The notes under the pieces were generated by a model. The model was not told the DNA's origin. It saw nothing but the letters and a program-made list of their open reading frames with translations, and did not search any database. This document shows positions 35,615 through 45,383 of a DNA stretch of 64,000 nt, in pieces; positions within the stretch are counted from its first letter, which is position 1; each line of letters starts with the position of its first letter. This DNA comes from Pannonibacter sp. XCT-53 (GTDB taxonomy: Bacteria > Pseudomonadota > Alphaproteobacteria > Rhizobiales > Stappiaceae): the NCBI RefSeq assembly GCF_009915765.1, contig NZ_JAABLQ010000001.1, forward strand, positions 2,666,001 to 2,730,000, read 5' to 3'. A program made the position numbers and the translations under genes.

Positions 35615-38593
35615 ATGAGCGAAACCACGTCCCGCGACTATTCCGAGACCCTCTATCTGCCCGTCACCGACTTCCCGATGCGCGCCGGCCTGCCGCAGAA
35701 GGAGCCCGAGATCATTGCGCGCTGGCAGGGCATGGACCTCTACAGACGCCTGCGCGCGGACGCGGCCGGCCGGCCGAAGTTCCTGCTGCACGACGGCCCC
35801 CCCTATGCCAACGGCAACATCCACATCGGCCATGCGCTGAACAAGACGCTGAAGGACATCGTCACGCGCTCGATGCAGATGATGGGCTTCGACAGCAACT
35901 ACGTTCCGGGCTGGGACTGCCACGGCCTGCCGATCGAGTGGAAGATCGAGGAAGAGAACTACCGCTCCAAGGGCAAGCAGAAGCCGGACCTGAAGAACTC
36001 GGTCGCCATGATCGCGTTCCGCCAGGAATGCCGCGCCTATGCCGAGAAGTGGGTGGCGATCCAGCGCGACGAGTTCCGCCGCCTCGGCATCGAGGGCGAC
36101 TGGGACAATCCATACCTGACCATGAACTACGACGCCGAGGCGGTCATCGCCGAGGAGCTGATGAAGTTTGCCATGTCCGGCCAGCTCTATCGCGGCTCCA
36201 AGCCGGTGATGTGGTCCGTGGTCGAGAACACGGCGCTGGCCGAGGCCGAGATCGAGTATCAGGACTACCAGTCCGACATGATCTGGGTGAAGTTCCCGGT
36301 CGTCGAAGCCGGCGGCCAGGACGAGGCCGCCGCCGAGGAACTGCTCGATGCGGCCGTGGTCATCTGGACGACCACTCCGTGGACCATCCCGGGCAACCGC
36401 GCGATCTCCTATTCCTCCGCCATCGCCTACGGCCTCTATGAGGTGACGCAGGACGGCCTGGCCGACGACAACTGGGTGCAGAAGGGCGACAGGCTCATCC
36501 TCGCCGACAAGCTGGCCGAGGAGGTGTTCAAGAACGCCCGCATCACCGATTTCGTGAAGCGGCGTCCTGTCACCGCCGACGAACTCGGCGCGCTGACCTG
36601 CGCCCATCCCTACCGCGACCTGGATCTGGGCGGCTACCAGTTCGACGTGCCGCTGCTCGACGGCGACCATGTCACCGACGACACCGGCACCGGCTTCGTC
36701 CACACCGCGCCAAGCCACGGCGCCGACGACTTCGAGATCTGGATCGCCAAGCGCAACGATCTGGACGCGCGCGGCATCGACACCACAATCCCCTTCACCG
36801 TGGCCGACGACGGCTTCTACACCAAGGATGCGCCGGGCTTTGACGGCCACCAGGTCATCACGCACAAGGGCGAGAAGGGCACGGCCAACAAGGCCAACAT
36901 CGAGAAGCTGAAGGAAGCCGGCGCGCTGATCGGGCTTGCCCGTCTCAAGCACCAGTATCCGCATTCCTGGCGCTCGAAGAAGCCGGTGATCTTCCGCAAC
37001 ACGCCGCAGTGGTTCGTCTACATGGACCGCAACATTGACGGCGCCGGCGACACGCTGCGCGCCCGGGCGCTGAAGGCCATCGACGAGACCCGCTTCGTGC
37101 CGGCCACCGGCCAGAACCGCCTGCGCTCGATGATCGCCGGCCGTCCGGACTGGGTGCTGTCGCGCCAGCGGGCCTGGGGCGTGCCGATCACCGTGTTCAT
37201 CCACAAGGACACGGCCGAGGTTCTGAAGGACCCGGCCGTCAACGCCCGCATCGCCGAGGCCTTCCGTGCGGAAGGCGCCGATGTGTGGTTTGCCGAAGGC
37301 GCGAAGGAGCGCTTCCTCGGCGACAGCTACAACCCCGGTGACTGGATCAAGATCGACGACATCCTCGACGTCTGGTTCGACAGCGGCTCGACGCACGCCT
37401 TCTGCCTTGAAAAGCGCCCGGACCTCAGCCCCAAGCGCAAGGTCGATGGCGGCACCGACTACGTGCTCTATCTGGAAGGCTCGGACCAGCATCGCGGCTG
37501 GTTCCATTCCTCGCTGCTGGAGAGCTGCGGCACGCGCGGCCATGCGCCCTATGACGCGGTCCTGACCCACGGCTTCACCATGGCCGAGGACGGCCGCAAG
37601 ATGTCGAAGTCGCTCGGCAACCAGGTGTTCCCGCAGGACGTCATCAAGCAGTATGGCGCCGACATCCTGCGCCTGTGGGTGGCCTCCGGCGACTATGCCG
37701 AAGACCAGCGCATCGGGCCGGAGATCCTGAAGACCTCCGTCGACAGCTACCGCAAGCTGCGCAACACCCTGCGCTGGATGCTGGGCTCGCTCGCCCACGC
37801 CACCGGCGAAAAGGTGGCGCTTGCCGACATGCCCGAGCTGGAGCGGCTGATGCTGCACCGGCTGGCCGACCTCGACACGCTGGTGCGCGAGGGCTACGCC
37901 GCCTTCGACTACAAGAAGGTGTTCCACCACCTCTTCACCTTCATGACGGTGGACCTGTCCGCCTTCTATTTCGACATCCGCAAGGACACGCTCTACTGCG
38001 ACCCGGCCTCGTCCGTGCGCCGCAAGGCCTCGTTGCAGGTCATCGAGGAGCTGTTCACCTGCCTGGTCGTGTGGATGGCGCCAATGCTGCCCTTCACCAT
38101 GGAGGAAAGCTGGATCGCGCGGCATCCGGGCGCGGACAGCTCGGTGCATCTGCAGCAGTTCCCGGAGCTGCCGGCCGACTGGCGCGACGAGGCGCTGGCC
38201 GCCAAGTGGGACAAGGTGCGCGAGGTTCGCCGCGTCATCACCGGCGCGCTGGAAATCGAGCGCCGTGAAAAGCGCATCGGCTCGTCGCTCGAAGCCCATC
38301 CGGTGGTGCATGTGACCGACCCGGAGCTGATGGCGGCCCTCGCCGGCATCGACATGGCCGATATCTGCATCACCAGCCAGCTCAGCCTGAGCGATGCGGC
38401 CGCGCCCGCTGGCGCCTTCACGCTGGACGACGTCAAGGGCGTCGCCGTGGTGCCGGGGCTGGCCGAGGGGCAGAAATGCGCAAGGTCCTGGAAGATCCTG
38501 CCGGAAGTCGGCAGCGACCCGGCCTATCCGGATGTCACCCTGCGCGATGCGGCAGCCCTGCGCGAGTGGGATGCCGCCAATGGCCGCGCCTGA
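35615..38593 (+). CDS. ileS: isoleucyl-tRNA synthetase
   Basis: IleS charges tRNA-Ile and edits valine. The 992-residue protein has the HIGH-type motif [18 protein letters not shown] near residue 55 and the [11 protein letters not shown] segment. The CP1 editing domain includes [11 protein letters not shown], and the KMSKS loop reads [11 protein letters not shown] near residue 665. The C-terminal zinc-binding extension seen in many IleS is not present; the protein ends soon after the anticodon-binding domain, as in other alphaproteobacteria. It starts at ATG 35615 and heads the ileS-lspA run, the common gene order. Confidence 0.97.
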   Translation: MSETTSRDYSETLYLPVTDFPMRAGLPQKEPEIIARWQGMDLYRRLRADAAGRPKFLLHDGPPYANGNIHIGHALNKTLKDIVTRSMQMMGFDSNYVPGWDCHGLPIEWKIEEENYRSKGKQKPDLKNSVAMIAFRQECRAYAEKWVAIQRDEFRRLGIEGDWDNPYLTMNYDAEAVIAEELMKFAMSGQLYRGSKPVMWSVVENTALAEAEIEYQDYQSDMIWVKFPVVEAGGQDEAAAEELLDAAVVIWTTTPWTIPGNRAISYSSAIAYGLYEVTQDGLADDNWVQKGDRLILADKLAEEVFKNARITDFVKRRPVTADELGALTCAHPYRDLDLGGYQFDVPLLDGDHVTDDTGTGFVHTAPSHGADDFEIWIAKRNDLDARGIDTTIPFTVADDGFYTKDAPGFDGHQVITHKGEKGTANKANIEKLKEAGALIGLARLKHQYPHSWRSKKPVIFRNTPQWFVYMDRNIDGAGDTLRARALKAIDETRFVPATGQNRLRSMIAGRPDWVLSRQRAWGVPITVFIHKDTAEVLKDPAVNARIAEAFRAEGADVWFAEGAKERFLGDSYNPGDWIKIDDILDVWFDSGSTHAFCLEKRPDLSPKRKVDGGTDYVLYLEGSDQHRGWFHSSLLESCGTRGHAPYDAVLTHGFTMAEDGRKMSKSLGNQVFPQDVIKQYGADILRLWVASGDYAEDQRIGPEILKTSVDSYRKLRNTLRWMLGSLAHATGEKVALADMPELERLMLHRLADLDTLVREGYAAFDYKKVFHHLFTFMTVDLSAFYFDIRKDTLYCDPASSVRRKASLQVIEELFTCLVVWMAPMLPFTMEESWIARHPGADSSVHLQQFPELPADWRDEALAAKWDKVREVRRVITGALEIERREKRIGSSLEAHPVVHVTDPELMAALAGIDMADICITSQLSLSDAAAPAGAFTLDDVKGVAVVPGLAEGQKCARSWKILPEVGSDPAYPDVTLRDAAALREWDAANGRA

Positions 38594-38604
38594 GGACCTG
38601 AGCC

Positions 38605-39195
38605 ATGGCTGACCCGGATGCCCCGAAGACGTCCGAACACCTGGCGGCCGGTGCCGGCGAGACCCCCGAGGGGTTTCGGGAGCGCTGGCTCTGGGGACCG
38701 GCCAGCCGGGGCATCGCCTGGCTTGCCGGCCTGATCTTCCTGGCCGATCAGGCCAGCAAGCTCTGGCTGCTGTTCGTCTACGACCTGCCGAGCCGGGGCG
38801 TGGTCGACGTGCTGCCGTTCCTTCAGCTTGTGACCGTCTGGAACCGGGGTATTTCCTACGGCCTGCTGCAGCAGGAGACGGATCTGGGGCGGTGGGCGCT
38901 TGCGATCTTCACGGTGGCGGCAGCGATCGGTCTCTGGGTCTGGTCGGTGCGCGGGGCGACGCGCCTCGCGGCGGTCTGCTTCGGCCTCCTGATCGGCGGC
39001 GCCCTTGGCAACGGCGTGGATCGCTTCGCCTATGGCGCCGTCTACGACTTCCTGCACCTGCATTGGGGAGACTTCTCCTGGTACGTCTTCAACGTCGCCG
39101 ATGCCGCGATCGTTGCCGGCGTGCTCGGTCTCCTGTATGACGGGTTTGCAGGTGGTCCAAATAATGCCTCAAAATCCGGCTCTAAGTCGGGCTGA
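38605..39195 (+). CDS. lspA: lipoprotein signal peptidase II
   Basis: LspA removes signal peptides from diacylated prolipoproteins in the inner membrane. The 196-residue protein has four hydrophobic segments and the two catalytic Asp blocks [12 protein letters not shown] and [11 protein letters not shown], plus [12 protein letters not shown] hydrophilic N-terminal extension of about 35 residues is longer than in E. coli. It lies 11 bp after ileS. The next gene encodes a lipoprotein, a likely substrate. Confidence 0.95.
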   Translation: MADPDAPKTSEHLAAGAGETPEGFRERWLWGPASRGIAWLAGLIFLADQASKLWLLFVYDLPSRGVVDVLPFLQLVTVWNRGISYGLLQQETDLGRWALAIFTVAAAIGLWVWSVRGATRLAAVCFGLLIGGALGNGVDRFAYGAVYDFLHLHWGDFSWYVFNVADAAIVAGVLGLLYDGFAGGPNNASKSGSKSG

Positions 39196-39265
39196 TCAGG
39201 TTCTGAGACCCAGGACTGACCCTCGGGAGCCGGACGGGCTTCCGTGCAAGACGGGATAAGGCGAC

Positions 39266-39988
39266 GTGCGCTTGATGTTCATTGAGTCTCTTTCGCGGCT
39301 TCCAGGCAAGCCCGCACGCCGTGGCGGCCTCGTCGTGGCCGCGCTTGCAGTCGCCCTCGCCGGCTGCGTGACCGATCCCAACGGCTATGAGGAAGGCGTC
39401 GACCAGGCTGCCGTGCGCAAGATCATGGAAGGCCTCGGTGCCGTCGATCCGAAGCAGAAGCCGATCGAGTACCGTCCCCGCGCCCCGCTGGCGATGCCCT
39501 CCAACCTGAGCGCCTTGCCGCAGCCCGAAGCCCCGGCGACCGAGACGGCGGCCAACTGGCCGAAGCCCGAGAACCAGGAACTGCAGGACCTGAAGGCGCT
39601 CTATGCCCGCAGCAACGGCACGGACCTGCTGACGCCCGAGCAGATGCGCGGCATCCAGATCGGCTCGACGCAGCCGCGCGACGTGGCGCGGGAGCGGCGG
39701 GACGAGCAGATCATCAGCGGTGGCCTGATGACCCCGGCGGAAATGAAGCAGCAGCATCAGGGCGCCGGTCAGATCGACACGTCCAAGCTGTTCGGTCCCG
39801 ACGGCCAGCCGGTGCGCCGGTTCCTCGTCGAGCCGCCGGTTGCCTACTCGACCCCGGCCGCGAATGCGCCGCTGACCAAGCCGGCCGACACCAACGATGT
39901 CCGCCGGCGCGAAATCCGGGAAATGGAAGGCGCGCAGATCAAGATGAACTGCACCCCGACCCCGACCGAGGACTGCATCCAGCGCTGA
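39266..39988 (+). CDS. predicted lipoprotein (DUF3035-like)
   Basis: A 240-residue lipoprotein with a lipobox ending LAGC at about residue 34, so it should be anchored in a membrane after LspA processing. The mature part is hydrophilic and Pro/Gln-rich; EYRPRAPLAMPSNLSALPQP resembles the DUF3035 pattern of alphaproteobacterial lipoproteins, which is the only family hint. It starts at GTG 39266 with AAGG upstream and follows lspA by 70 bp. A terminator follows. Confidence 0.75.
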   Translation: MRLMFIESLSRLPGKPARRGGLVVAALAVALAGCVTDPNGYEEGVDQAAVRKIMEGLGAVDPKQKPIEYRPRAPLAMPSNLSALPQPEAPATETAANWPKPENQELQDLKALYARSNGTDLLTPEQMRGIQIGSTQPRDVARERRDEQIISGGLMTPAEMKQQHQGAGQIDTSKLFGPDGQPVRRFLVEPPVAYSTPAANAPLTKPADTNDVRRREIREMEGAQIKMNCTPTPTEDCIQR

Positions 39989-40011
39989 GGCGCCTGCATC
40001 ACCGGAACGTG

Positions 40012-40036
40012 AAGGCGGCCAGTCGGCCGCCTTTTT
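40012..40036 (+). terminator. intrinsic terminator after lipoprotein gene
   Basis: AAGGCGGCC / GGCCGCCTT with a 4-nt loop and five T residues, 23 bp after the stop; it ends the ileS-lspA-lipoprotein unit. Confidence 0.85.
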
Positions 40037-40277
40037 CATGTCCGCCCGGCCAGGCTGCTGCCCGGCCCCGGCCGCGGCTGAGCCTTGCCGCACACGCCGC
40101 CGGACACTGCCGCGCCGGATCGCGGGGCTGGGGGCGCTGCCGGGGGTGTTGGCCGGCAGGGGCCTGGATGACGAAAATTTAACCGGACCTTGCCTTTCCA
40201 GCGCCCATATTGCGCCTCAAGCCTTCATGCAGTCGCGCGCTGCTCCTGCCGCGCCCACACCCGGGAGTTCGAGATCC

Positions 40278-41708
40278 ATGCGGAAAACCGCAGCCCTTGC
40301 CCGTTCCCTGTCCGCTGTCCTTCTCTCCGCGACGCTGCTTGTTCCGGCGGTGCTGCCGGTCCGGGCCGAAACGGCAACCCCGACCAGGATCGCCGCGAAC
40401 CTGTCGCATTTCACCCTCGCCAACGGGCTCGAGGTGGTGGTCATTCCGGACCGGCGCGCGCCGGTCGCCACGCACATGGTGTGGTACCGGGTCGGCGCCG
40501 CCGACGAGCCGGCCGGCCAGTCGGGTGTCGCGCACTTTCTGGAGCACCTCATGTTCAAGGGCACCAGAACCCGGGCGAATGGCGAGTTCTCCGCCACGGT
40601 TGCCGGCATCGGCGGACAGGAGAACGCCTTCACCAGCTTCGATTACACCGCCTATTTCCAGCGCGTCGCCAAGGAGCATCTGCCGCTGATGATGGAGCTG
40701 GAGGCCGACCGGATGCACAACCTCGTGCTGTCGGACGAGGTGGTCGCTCCGGAGCGCGACGTGGTGCTGGAGGAACGGCGGATGCGCGTCGACAGCGATC
40801 CGTCCTCCCGGCTGCAGGAGGCCCTGTCGGCCGTCACCTACGTCAACCACCCTTACGGCTCGCCGGTCATCGGCTGGCAGAGCGAGATCGAGGCGCTGAA
40901 CAGCGCGGCCGCGATCGACTTCTACAACCGCTTCTACACGCCCAACAATGCGGTGCTGGTCGTCGCCGGCGATGTGGACGCCGAGGAGGTCCGCAAGCTC
41001 GCCGAGCAGACCTATGGCAAGGTCCCGCGCCGGGCCGAGCCGGAAGCACGCCTGCGCCCGGGTGAGCCGCCGCTGGCCGGCTCACGGTCGGTGCATGTGG
41101 AGGACGAGCGCGTGCGCCAGCCGGCCGTGTCCTGGACCTGGCTGGTTCCGAGCCAGACCACCGGGACGGGACGGGAGCCGGAAGCGCTGGAGCTTCTGGC
41201 GCAGATCCTGGGCGGCGGCCCGACCAGCCGGCTCTACCGCAGCGCCTTCCTCGAGAAGCAGATCGCCGTCGACATCGGCGCCTACTATCTCGACACCGCG
41301 CTCGATTCCACCCGCTTCATGCTCTACGCCTCGCCGCGCGGCGAGACCACGCTGGGTGATCTCGAAGCCGAGTTCCGGACGGCAGTGCGGGAGATTGCCG
41401 AAAAGGGCGTGAGTGCCGACGAGCTGGCGCGCGCCAAGCACAGTCTCGTGTCGTCTGCCATCTATGCGCAGGACAGCCAGATGGGGCTCGCCCGCCTGTT
41501 CGGCGCGGCTCTGACCAGCGGCCAGACCGTCGAGGACGTGCAGACCTGGCCGAGCCAAATTGCAGCCGTCACGGCGGAAGATGTCCAGGCCGTGGCCCGC
41601 GCCTATCTGCTCGGCGAACCCGTCACCGGCTATCTGACGCCGCCGGACAAGGACCATCTGCTCAAGCCGACTGCCAGCGCCGTTCCGGCGGCCGGGCAGC
41701 GCTCCTGA
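40278..41708 (+). CDS. M16 family zinc peptidase, active subunit
   Basis: A pitrilysin/processing-peptidase-type protease of 476 residues. It has a signal peptide ending VRAE, so it works in the periplasm. The inverted zinc motif HFLEHLMFKG (HxxEH) is complete, and the distal Glu is expected in the ELEADRM region about 75 residues on. The domain pair M16 plus M16C fits the length. The next gene encodes a catalytically incomplete homologue, so the two likely form a heterodimer like the mitochondrial processing peptidase or Sph2681/Sph2682 type pairs. Confidence 0.92.
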   Translation: MRKTAALARSLSAVLLSATLLVPAVLPVRAETATPTRIAANLSHFTLANGLEVVVIPDRRAPVATHMVWYRVGAADEPAGQSGVAHFLEHLMFKGTRTRANGEFSATVAGIGGQENAFTSFDYTAYFQRVAKEHLPLMMELEADRMHNLVLSDEVVAPERDVVLEERRMRVDSDPSSRLQEALSAVTYVNHPYGSPVIGWQSEIEALNSAAAIDFYNRFYTPNNAVLVVAGDVDAEEVRKLAEQTYGKVPRRAEPEARLRPGEPPLAGSRSVHVEDERVRQPAVSWTWLVPSQTTGTGREPEALELLAQILGGGPTSRLYRSAFLEKQIAVDIGAYYLDTALDSTRFMLYASPRGETTLGDLEAEFRTAVREIAEKGVSADELARAKHSLVSSAIYAQDSQMGLARLFGAALTSGQTVEDVQTWPSQIAAVTAEDVQAVARAYLLGEPVTGYLTPPDKDHLLKPTASAVPAAGQRS

Positions 41709-41760
41709 GGTCCCGCCAGGTCGATGCGGACCGTTCAGGGCCGGCAGTGCATGTCCAGAA

Positions 41761-41833
41761 GTTCAGGGCCAGACGTTTAGTGCCAGACGTTCAGGGGCCA
41801 GACGTTCAGGGGCCAGCAGTTCAAGGGTAGACA
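41761..41833 (+). repeat. 14-15 bp tandem repeat, five units
   Basis: Five units such as GTTCAGGGGCCAGAC run from 41761 to 41833 between the two M16 genes and abut the start codon at 41835. No Shine-Dalgarno sequence other than the AGGG in the last unit is visible, so the array supplies the ribosome-binding region. Confidence 0.8.
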
Positions 41834-41834
41834 G

Positions 41835-43163
41835 ATGTTTCATTCGCTTGACTTCGTGAAGCGTTCGGCTGCGGCGACCGTCATCGGCAGCAGCCTGCTG
41901 CTGGCGAGCCCCTGGCCGGCGCTCGCCACCACCATCGAACGGGTCATCAGCCCGGGCGGCATCGAGGCCTGGCTGGTCGAGGACCAGACCCTGCCGATCA
42001 TTGCCGTCAACTTCGCCTTCGACAACGGCAGTGCGCAGGACCCGGCCGGCAAGGAGGGCGTCACCAACCTGATGGCTGCCTCGCTCAACGAAGGGGCCGG
42101 CGACATGGACGCCGCCGCCTACCAGGCGCGCATGGAGGAACTGGCGATCAGCGTCGGCTTCAGCGCCGGCGGAGACCAGACCTTCGGCAGCCTGCGCACG
42201 CTCGCCAACACCCGCGACGAGGCCTTCGAGATGCTGCGCCTCGCCGTCAACGAGCCGCGGTTCGATGCGGATGCCGTCGAGCGGATGCGCTCGCAGATCC
42301 TTGTCGGCCTGAAGCAGGCCGAGGAGGATCCGGATGCGGTCGCCTCGCGCGCCTTCATGGAAGCAGCCTTTCCCGGCCACCCCTATTCCCGTCCGACCGA
42401 CGGCACCATCGCCAGTGTCACGGCGCTGACGCCGGCCGACCTGGAGGCACAGCGGGCGCGCCTGTTCACCCGCGAGGGTCTGGTGATCGGCGTGGTCGGG
42501 GCGATTGACGCCCGGACCCTGGCCCCGCTGCTCGACAGCGTGTTCGGCAAGCTGGCGGAAAAGAGCACCCTGCCGGCCATCCCGGACGTGGTGGCGCGCA
42601 CCGGCGAACGCATCAGCCGCACCATGGACGTGCCGCAGACCACGATCCTGCTCGGCTTGCCGGCGCTGAAGCGGGACGACAAGGACTATCAGGCGGCCTT
42701 CGTGATGGATCATATCCTCGGCGGCGGCTCGTTCACCTCCTGGCTCTACGAGGAAGTCCGCGAGAAGCGCGGCCTGTCCTATGGTGTCGGCACCGACCTG
42801 TCGCCGTCGGCGCACACGGGCCTGCTGTTTGCCAGCGCCGCAACCCGGGCCGACAAGGCCAACGAAACGCTCGAGATCATCCTGGCCCAGTTCCGCCGCA
42901 TGGCGGAGGAGGGGCCGAGCGCGGAAGAACTGGCCAAGGCCAAGGCCTTCCTGACGGGCTCCTATGCGCTGCGCTTCGACACGTCGGGCAAGATTGCCAG
43001 CCAGCTTGTGGCGCTGCAGACGGCGCGTCTCGGGATCGACTATTTCGACCGCCGCAATGCGGAGATCGAGGCCGTGACACTGGAGGACGTTCGCCGGGTC
43101 GCGAAGCGGCTGCTCGAGAACCAGACGCCGCTGGTCGTCACCGTGGGGCCGGCCGCGAGCTGA
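41835..43163 (+). CDS. M16 family peptidase, non-catalytic partner
   Basis: A 442-residue M16-fold protein with a signal peptide ending PALAT. At the position of HxxEH the sequence is GVTNLMAASLNEGAG, so the zinc ligands are lost. It keeps the glycine-containing segment GGGSFTSWLYEEVREKRGLSYGV typical of the regulatory subunit. It should partner the active peptidase encoded 126 bp upstream. The start codon follows a tandem repeat array that carries its RBS. Confidence 0.92.
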   Translation: MFHSLDFVKRSAAATVIGSSLLLASPWPALATTIERVISPGGIEAWLVEDQTLPIIAVNFAFDNGSAQDPAGKEGVTNLMAASLNEGAGDMDAAAYQARMEELAISVGFSAGGDQTFGSLRTLANTRDEAFEMLRLAVNEPRFDADAVERMRSQILVGLKQAEEDPDAVASRAFMEAAFPGHPYSRPTDGTIASVTALTPADLEAQRARLFTREGLVIGVVGAIDARTLAPLLDSVFGKLAEKSTLPAIPDVVARTGERISRTMDVPQTTILLGLPALKRDDKDYQAAFVMDHILGGGSFTSWLYEEVREKRGLSYGVGTDLSPSAHTGLLFASAATRADKANETLEIILAQFRRMAEEGPSAEELAKAKAFLTGSYALRFDTSGKIASQLVALQTARLGIDYFDRRNAEIEAVTLEDVRRVAKRLLENQTPLVVTVGPAAS

Positions 43164-43183
43164 CCACCGGCGAGCGCCCGCCA

Positions 43184-43223
43184 GCCCGTCCGCCCATCCG
43201 CCCGTCCGCCCGTCCGCCCGTCC
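43184..43223. repeat. 8-bp tandem repeat, five units
   Basis: Five copies of GCCCGTCC, one with a single change, lie 20 bp after the second M16 gene and run into a GGACGGG inverted copy. Confidence 0.7.
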
Positions 43224-43274
43224 GGACGGGGCCGGCCGATAGGAACAGGACCGAGGCAAGGGGCAGGACCGATG

Positions 43275-43303
43275 AAGGGGGCTGGCGCACGCCGGCCCCT
43301 TTT
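43275..43303 (+). terminator. intrinsic terminator after M16 operon
   Basis: AAGGGGGCTGGC pairs with GCCGGCCCCTTT around a 4-nt loop with one bulge, followed by T residues; it lies between the M16 pair and the convergent EAL gene. Confidence 0.65.
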
Positions 43304-43376
43304 CTTGTCGGGACTGCGGTTGCCGGGGGCGCCGGGACTTGGGACAGTGGATGCGGGACGCTTGACGGGGTGACGA

Positions 43377-44975
43377 TCAGCCGGCGGCGCGCTTGCGCGG
43401 CGCCGGTGCCGGAGCGCCCTGGAGCACTTCGGCACGGACAGGGCGCGGCGGCGAGAACAGGAAGCCCTGCGCCATCTTCACGTCCGCATCGAGCAGCTCC
43501 AGCACCTGGGACTCGGTCTCGACATGGTCCGCGATCAGCTCGATGCCGTATCGGCCGAGAAGATCACCGAAATCGGCCGGGTGGATATGCCCGTGGTCGG
43601 TGGCGCGGCGGCCGATCAGGTAGTCGGCATTCAGCTTGGCGAAGCGGAAGCCCCGGTCGGCCAGCGCGCGGAAGTCCATCTTCAGGTCGTGAATCTGGTC
43701 GACGGAGAAGCGGAAGCCGAGCTCGGCGAGGGCTGCGAGGCTTTCCAGCTCGACCACGCCCATCTGCGCGACATCGTCCTGCGTGAACTCGAAGATGAGC
43801 AGTTCGCCGAAGTTCTTGTTGGCGCGGACAAATTCGAGGAAGCCCGGGAAGAAGGTCTCGTCCACCAGCGACAGCGACGCGATGTTGCAGAACAGCGCGA
43901 CGTCGCGGTTGCGGGTGGCAAGGCGGCGGACCACCTGCACGGAGCGGAACAGCAGCAGGTTGTCGATCCGCGGCACGAAGCCGGCGCGCAATGCCTCCGG
44001 CAGGAAGACCGAGGGTTCGAGCAGCTGCCCGCCGGCATCCCGCAGCCGCGTCAGGCTCTCGTAGTACTTCACCCGGCGCTGCGGCAGGGTGACGATGGGC
44101 TGAAGGAACAGATCGACCCGGTTGGCATTGAGGGCGGAGCGGATCAGTTCGCGCATGACCGGATCGGCCTGCGGTTCCTGGCGCTGCGGCGGCTGGTCGC
44201 CGAGCACCGGCTCGATGCGGGTGGCACCGCCGACGTCATAGGCCATCGGCTGCTGGAACGGGGCGCCGGAGGCCGGGGCCGCAGGGGCCATCGGCTGGGG
44301 CGGCAGGGGAGCGTAGCCGGGCTGCGGCTGCATCTGGGCGGGATGCATCTGCGAGGGATGCATCGGCGCCGACGCCAGACCGTGCTGATGCGGCTGTGCC
44401 GGCTGCTGCGACATCGGCGCATAGCCCTGCTGCTGCGGCATGTAGGGCTGATAGGCCGGCTGCGGCTGGGCCGGCTGTCCCATCTGCGGATAGGCCTGGG
44501 CGGTCCCGGGATGATAGGCAAGTTCCGGCATGGCCGGCGGCGGCGCGAGCCCGCGCTGGTCCTCAAGGCGGGTCTCGATGTCCGACATTGCCTCGGCCAT
44601 CTGCTTGACCAGCGTGCCAAGCACCTCGATCTCGGCAAACAGCGGGTCGATGGCCTCGCGGGTGCGGCGCGGAACGGTGTGCTCCACGCCGGTCAGGCGC
44701 CCTTCCAGATTGGTCACGTCATCGTCGAGTTCCGCGAGACGGTCTTCCAGACGGTCGACCGCTTCTGCGACCTGGCCACGCTCGCGCGCCCGGCTGAGCA
44801 GGACCTGGACCATGATCATGGTGCACATGAGGGCAAGCGACAGGGACACGGCCTCGCCGACCGGCCGCCCGAGCTGGAACACCAGCACGGCCGCCGACGA
44901 CAGGGCAATCACGCCCATGCAGACCAGAATGAGAAGGGTTGTCCCGCGCCCCATCTTGCTTCGTCGAACTCGCAC
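43377..44975 (-). CDS. tipF: degenerate EAL-domain protein, TipF-like
   Basis: A 532-residue membrane protein with the architecture of Caulobacter TipF, a cyclic-di-GMP receptor for flagellum assembly. It has two N-terminal helices (residues 10-60), a coiled coil (70-145), a Pro/Gln/Met-rich linker (150-245) and a C-terminal EAL domain (265-515). Catalytic residues are altered: EAL reads ESL, the DDFGTG loop reads VDQIHDLKMD and the metal-binding Lys/Asp pair is KLN, so hydrolysis is unlikely. NIAS, FEFTQDD and HVET keep the fold. The TipF assignment rests on architecture and sequence flavour. No flagellar gene adjoins it. Confidence 0.75.
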   Translation of the reverse strand: MRVRRSKMGRGTTLLILVCMGVIALSSAAVLVFQLGRPVGEAVSLSLALMCTMIMVQVLLSRARERGQVAEAVDRLEDRLAELDDDVTNLEGRLTGVEHTVPRRTREAIDPLFAEIEVLGTLVKQMAEAMSDIETRLEDQRGLAPPPAMPELAYHPGTAQAYPQMGQPAQPQPAYQPYMPQQQGYAPMSQQPAQPHQHGLASAPMHPSQMHPAQMQPQPGYAPLPPQPMAPAAPASGAPFQQPMAYDVGGATRIEPVLGDQPPQRQEPQADPVMRELIRSALNANRVDLFLQPIVTLPQRRVKYYESLTRLRDAGGQLLEPSVFLPEALRAGFVPRIDNLLLFRSVQVVRRLATRNRDVALFCNIASLSLVDETFFPGFLEFVRANKNFGELLIFEFTQDDVAQMGVVELESLAALAELGFRFSVDQIHDLKMDFRALADRGFRFAKLNADYLIGRRATDHGHIHPADFGDLLGRYGIELIADHVETESQVLELLDADVKMAQGFLFSPPRPVRAEVLQGAPAPAPRKRAAG

Positions 44976-45383
44976 CGAATCAACACTGTGTTAACGATCT
45001 TGCCCCAAAGCGCGGGGCCTTCCGACTCTCGGCGGGACCGCAGGAGGCAATATTTGCCTATTGTCCCCGGATAAGCTTGCAAACTGCAGAGCTGCGCGTG
45101 TCGCCCGACGGACACTGTGCCCCTGATGCCGGCCCCCTGGAGGCGTGCCCCGGAAACATGCATCTGAAGCATGCCCCTCAGCCATGGCCCCCATGCCTCC
45201 CTACCGACGGCGTCGGTCTGGAGGGGCGAGACCAGGCCGCGCAGGGCCGCCCGGCCGTGATCATCGCACAGGTTAACGATTTCTGCTTTTCATTTTGACG
45301 TATGGGCACTAGCGTTCTTGCGGGGGATTTCTGGGAGGACGTCACCCCGCTGAAACTCAACCGTAACAACGGGGGTTGGCGGC
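44976..45383. other. divergent intergenic region, 408 bp
   Basis: This region separates the tipF-like gene from the 45.4 kb gene. It holds two GTTAACGAT motifs (near 44992 and 45272) and a TTGACG hexamer at 45295, but no supported gene or clear promoter pair. Confidence 0.4.

Noticed and set aside
35459..38311. 950-codon open frame antisense to ileS
   Set aside because: It is a GC-skew shadow: ileS is unambiguous on the other strand and the antisense product has no motif or RBS.
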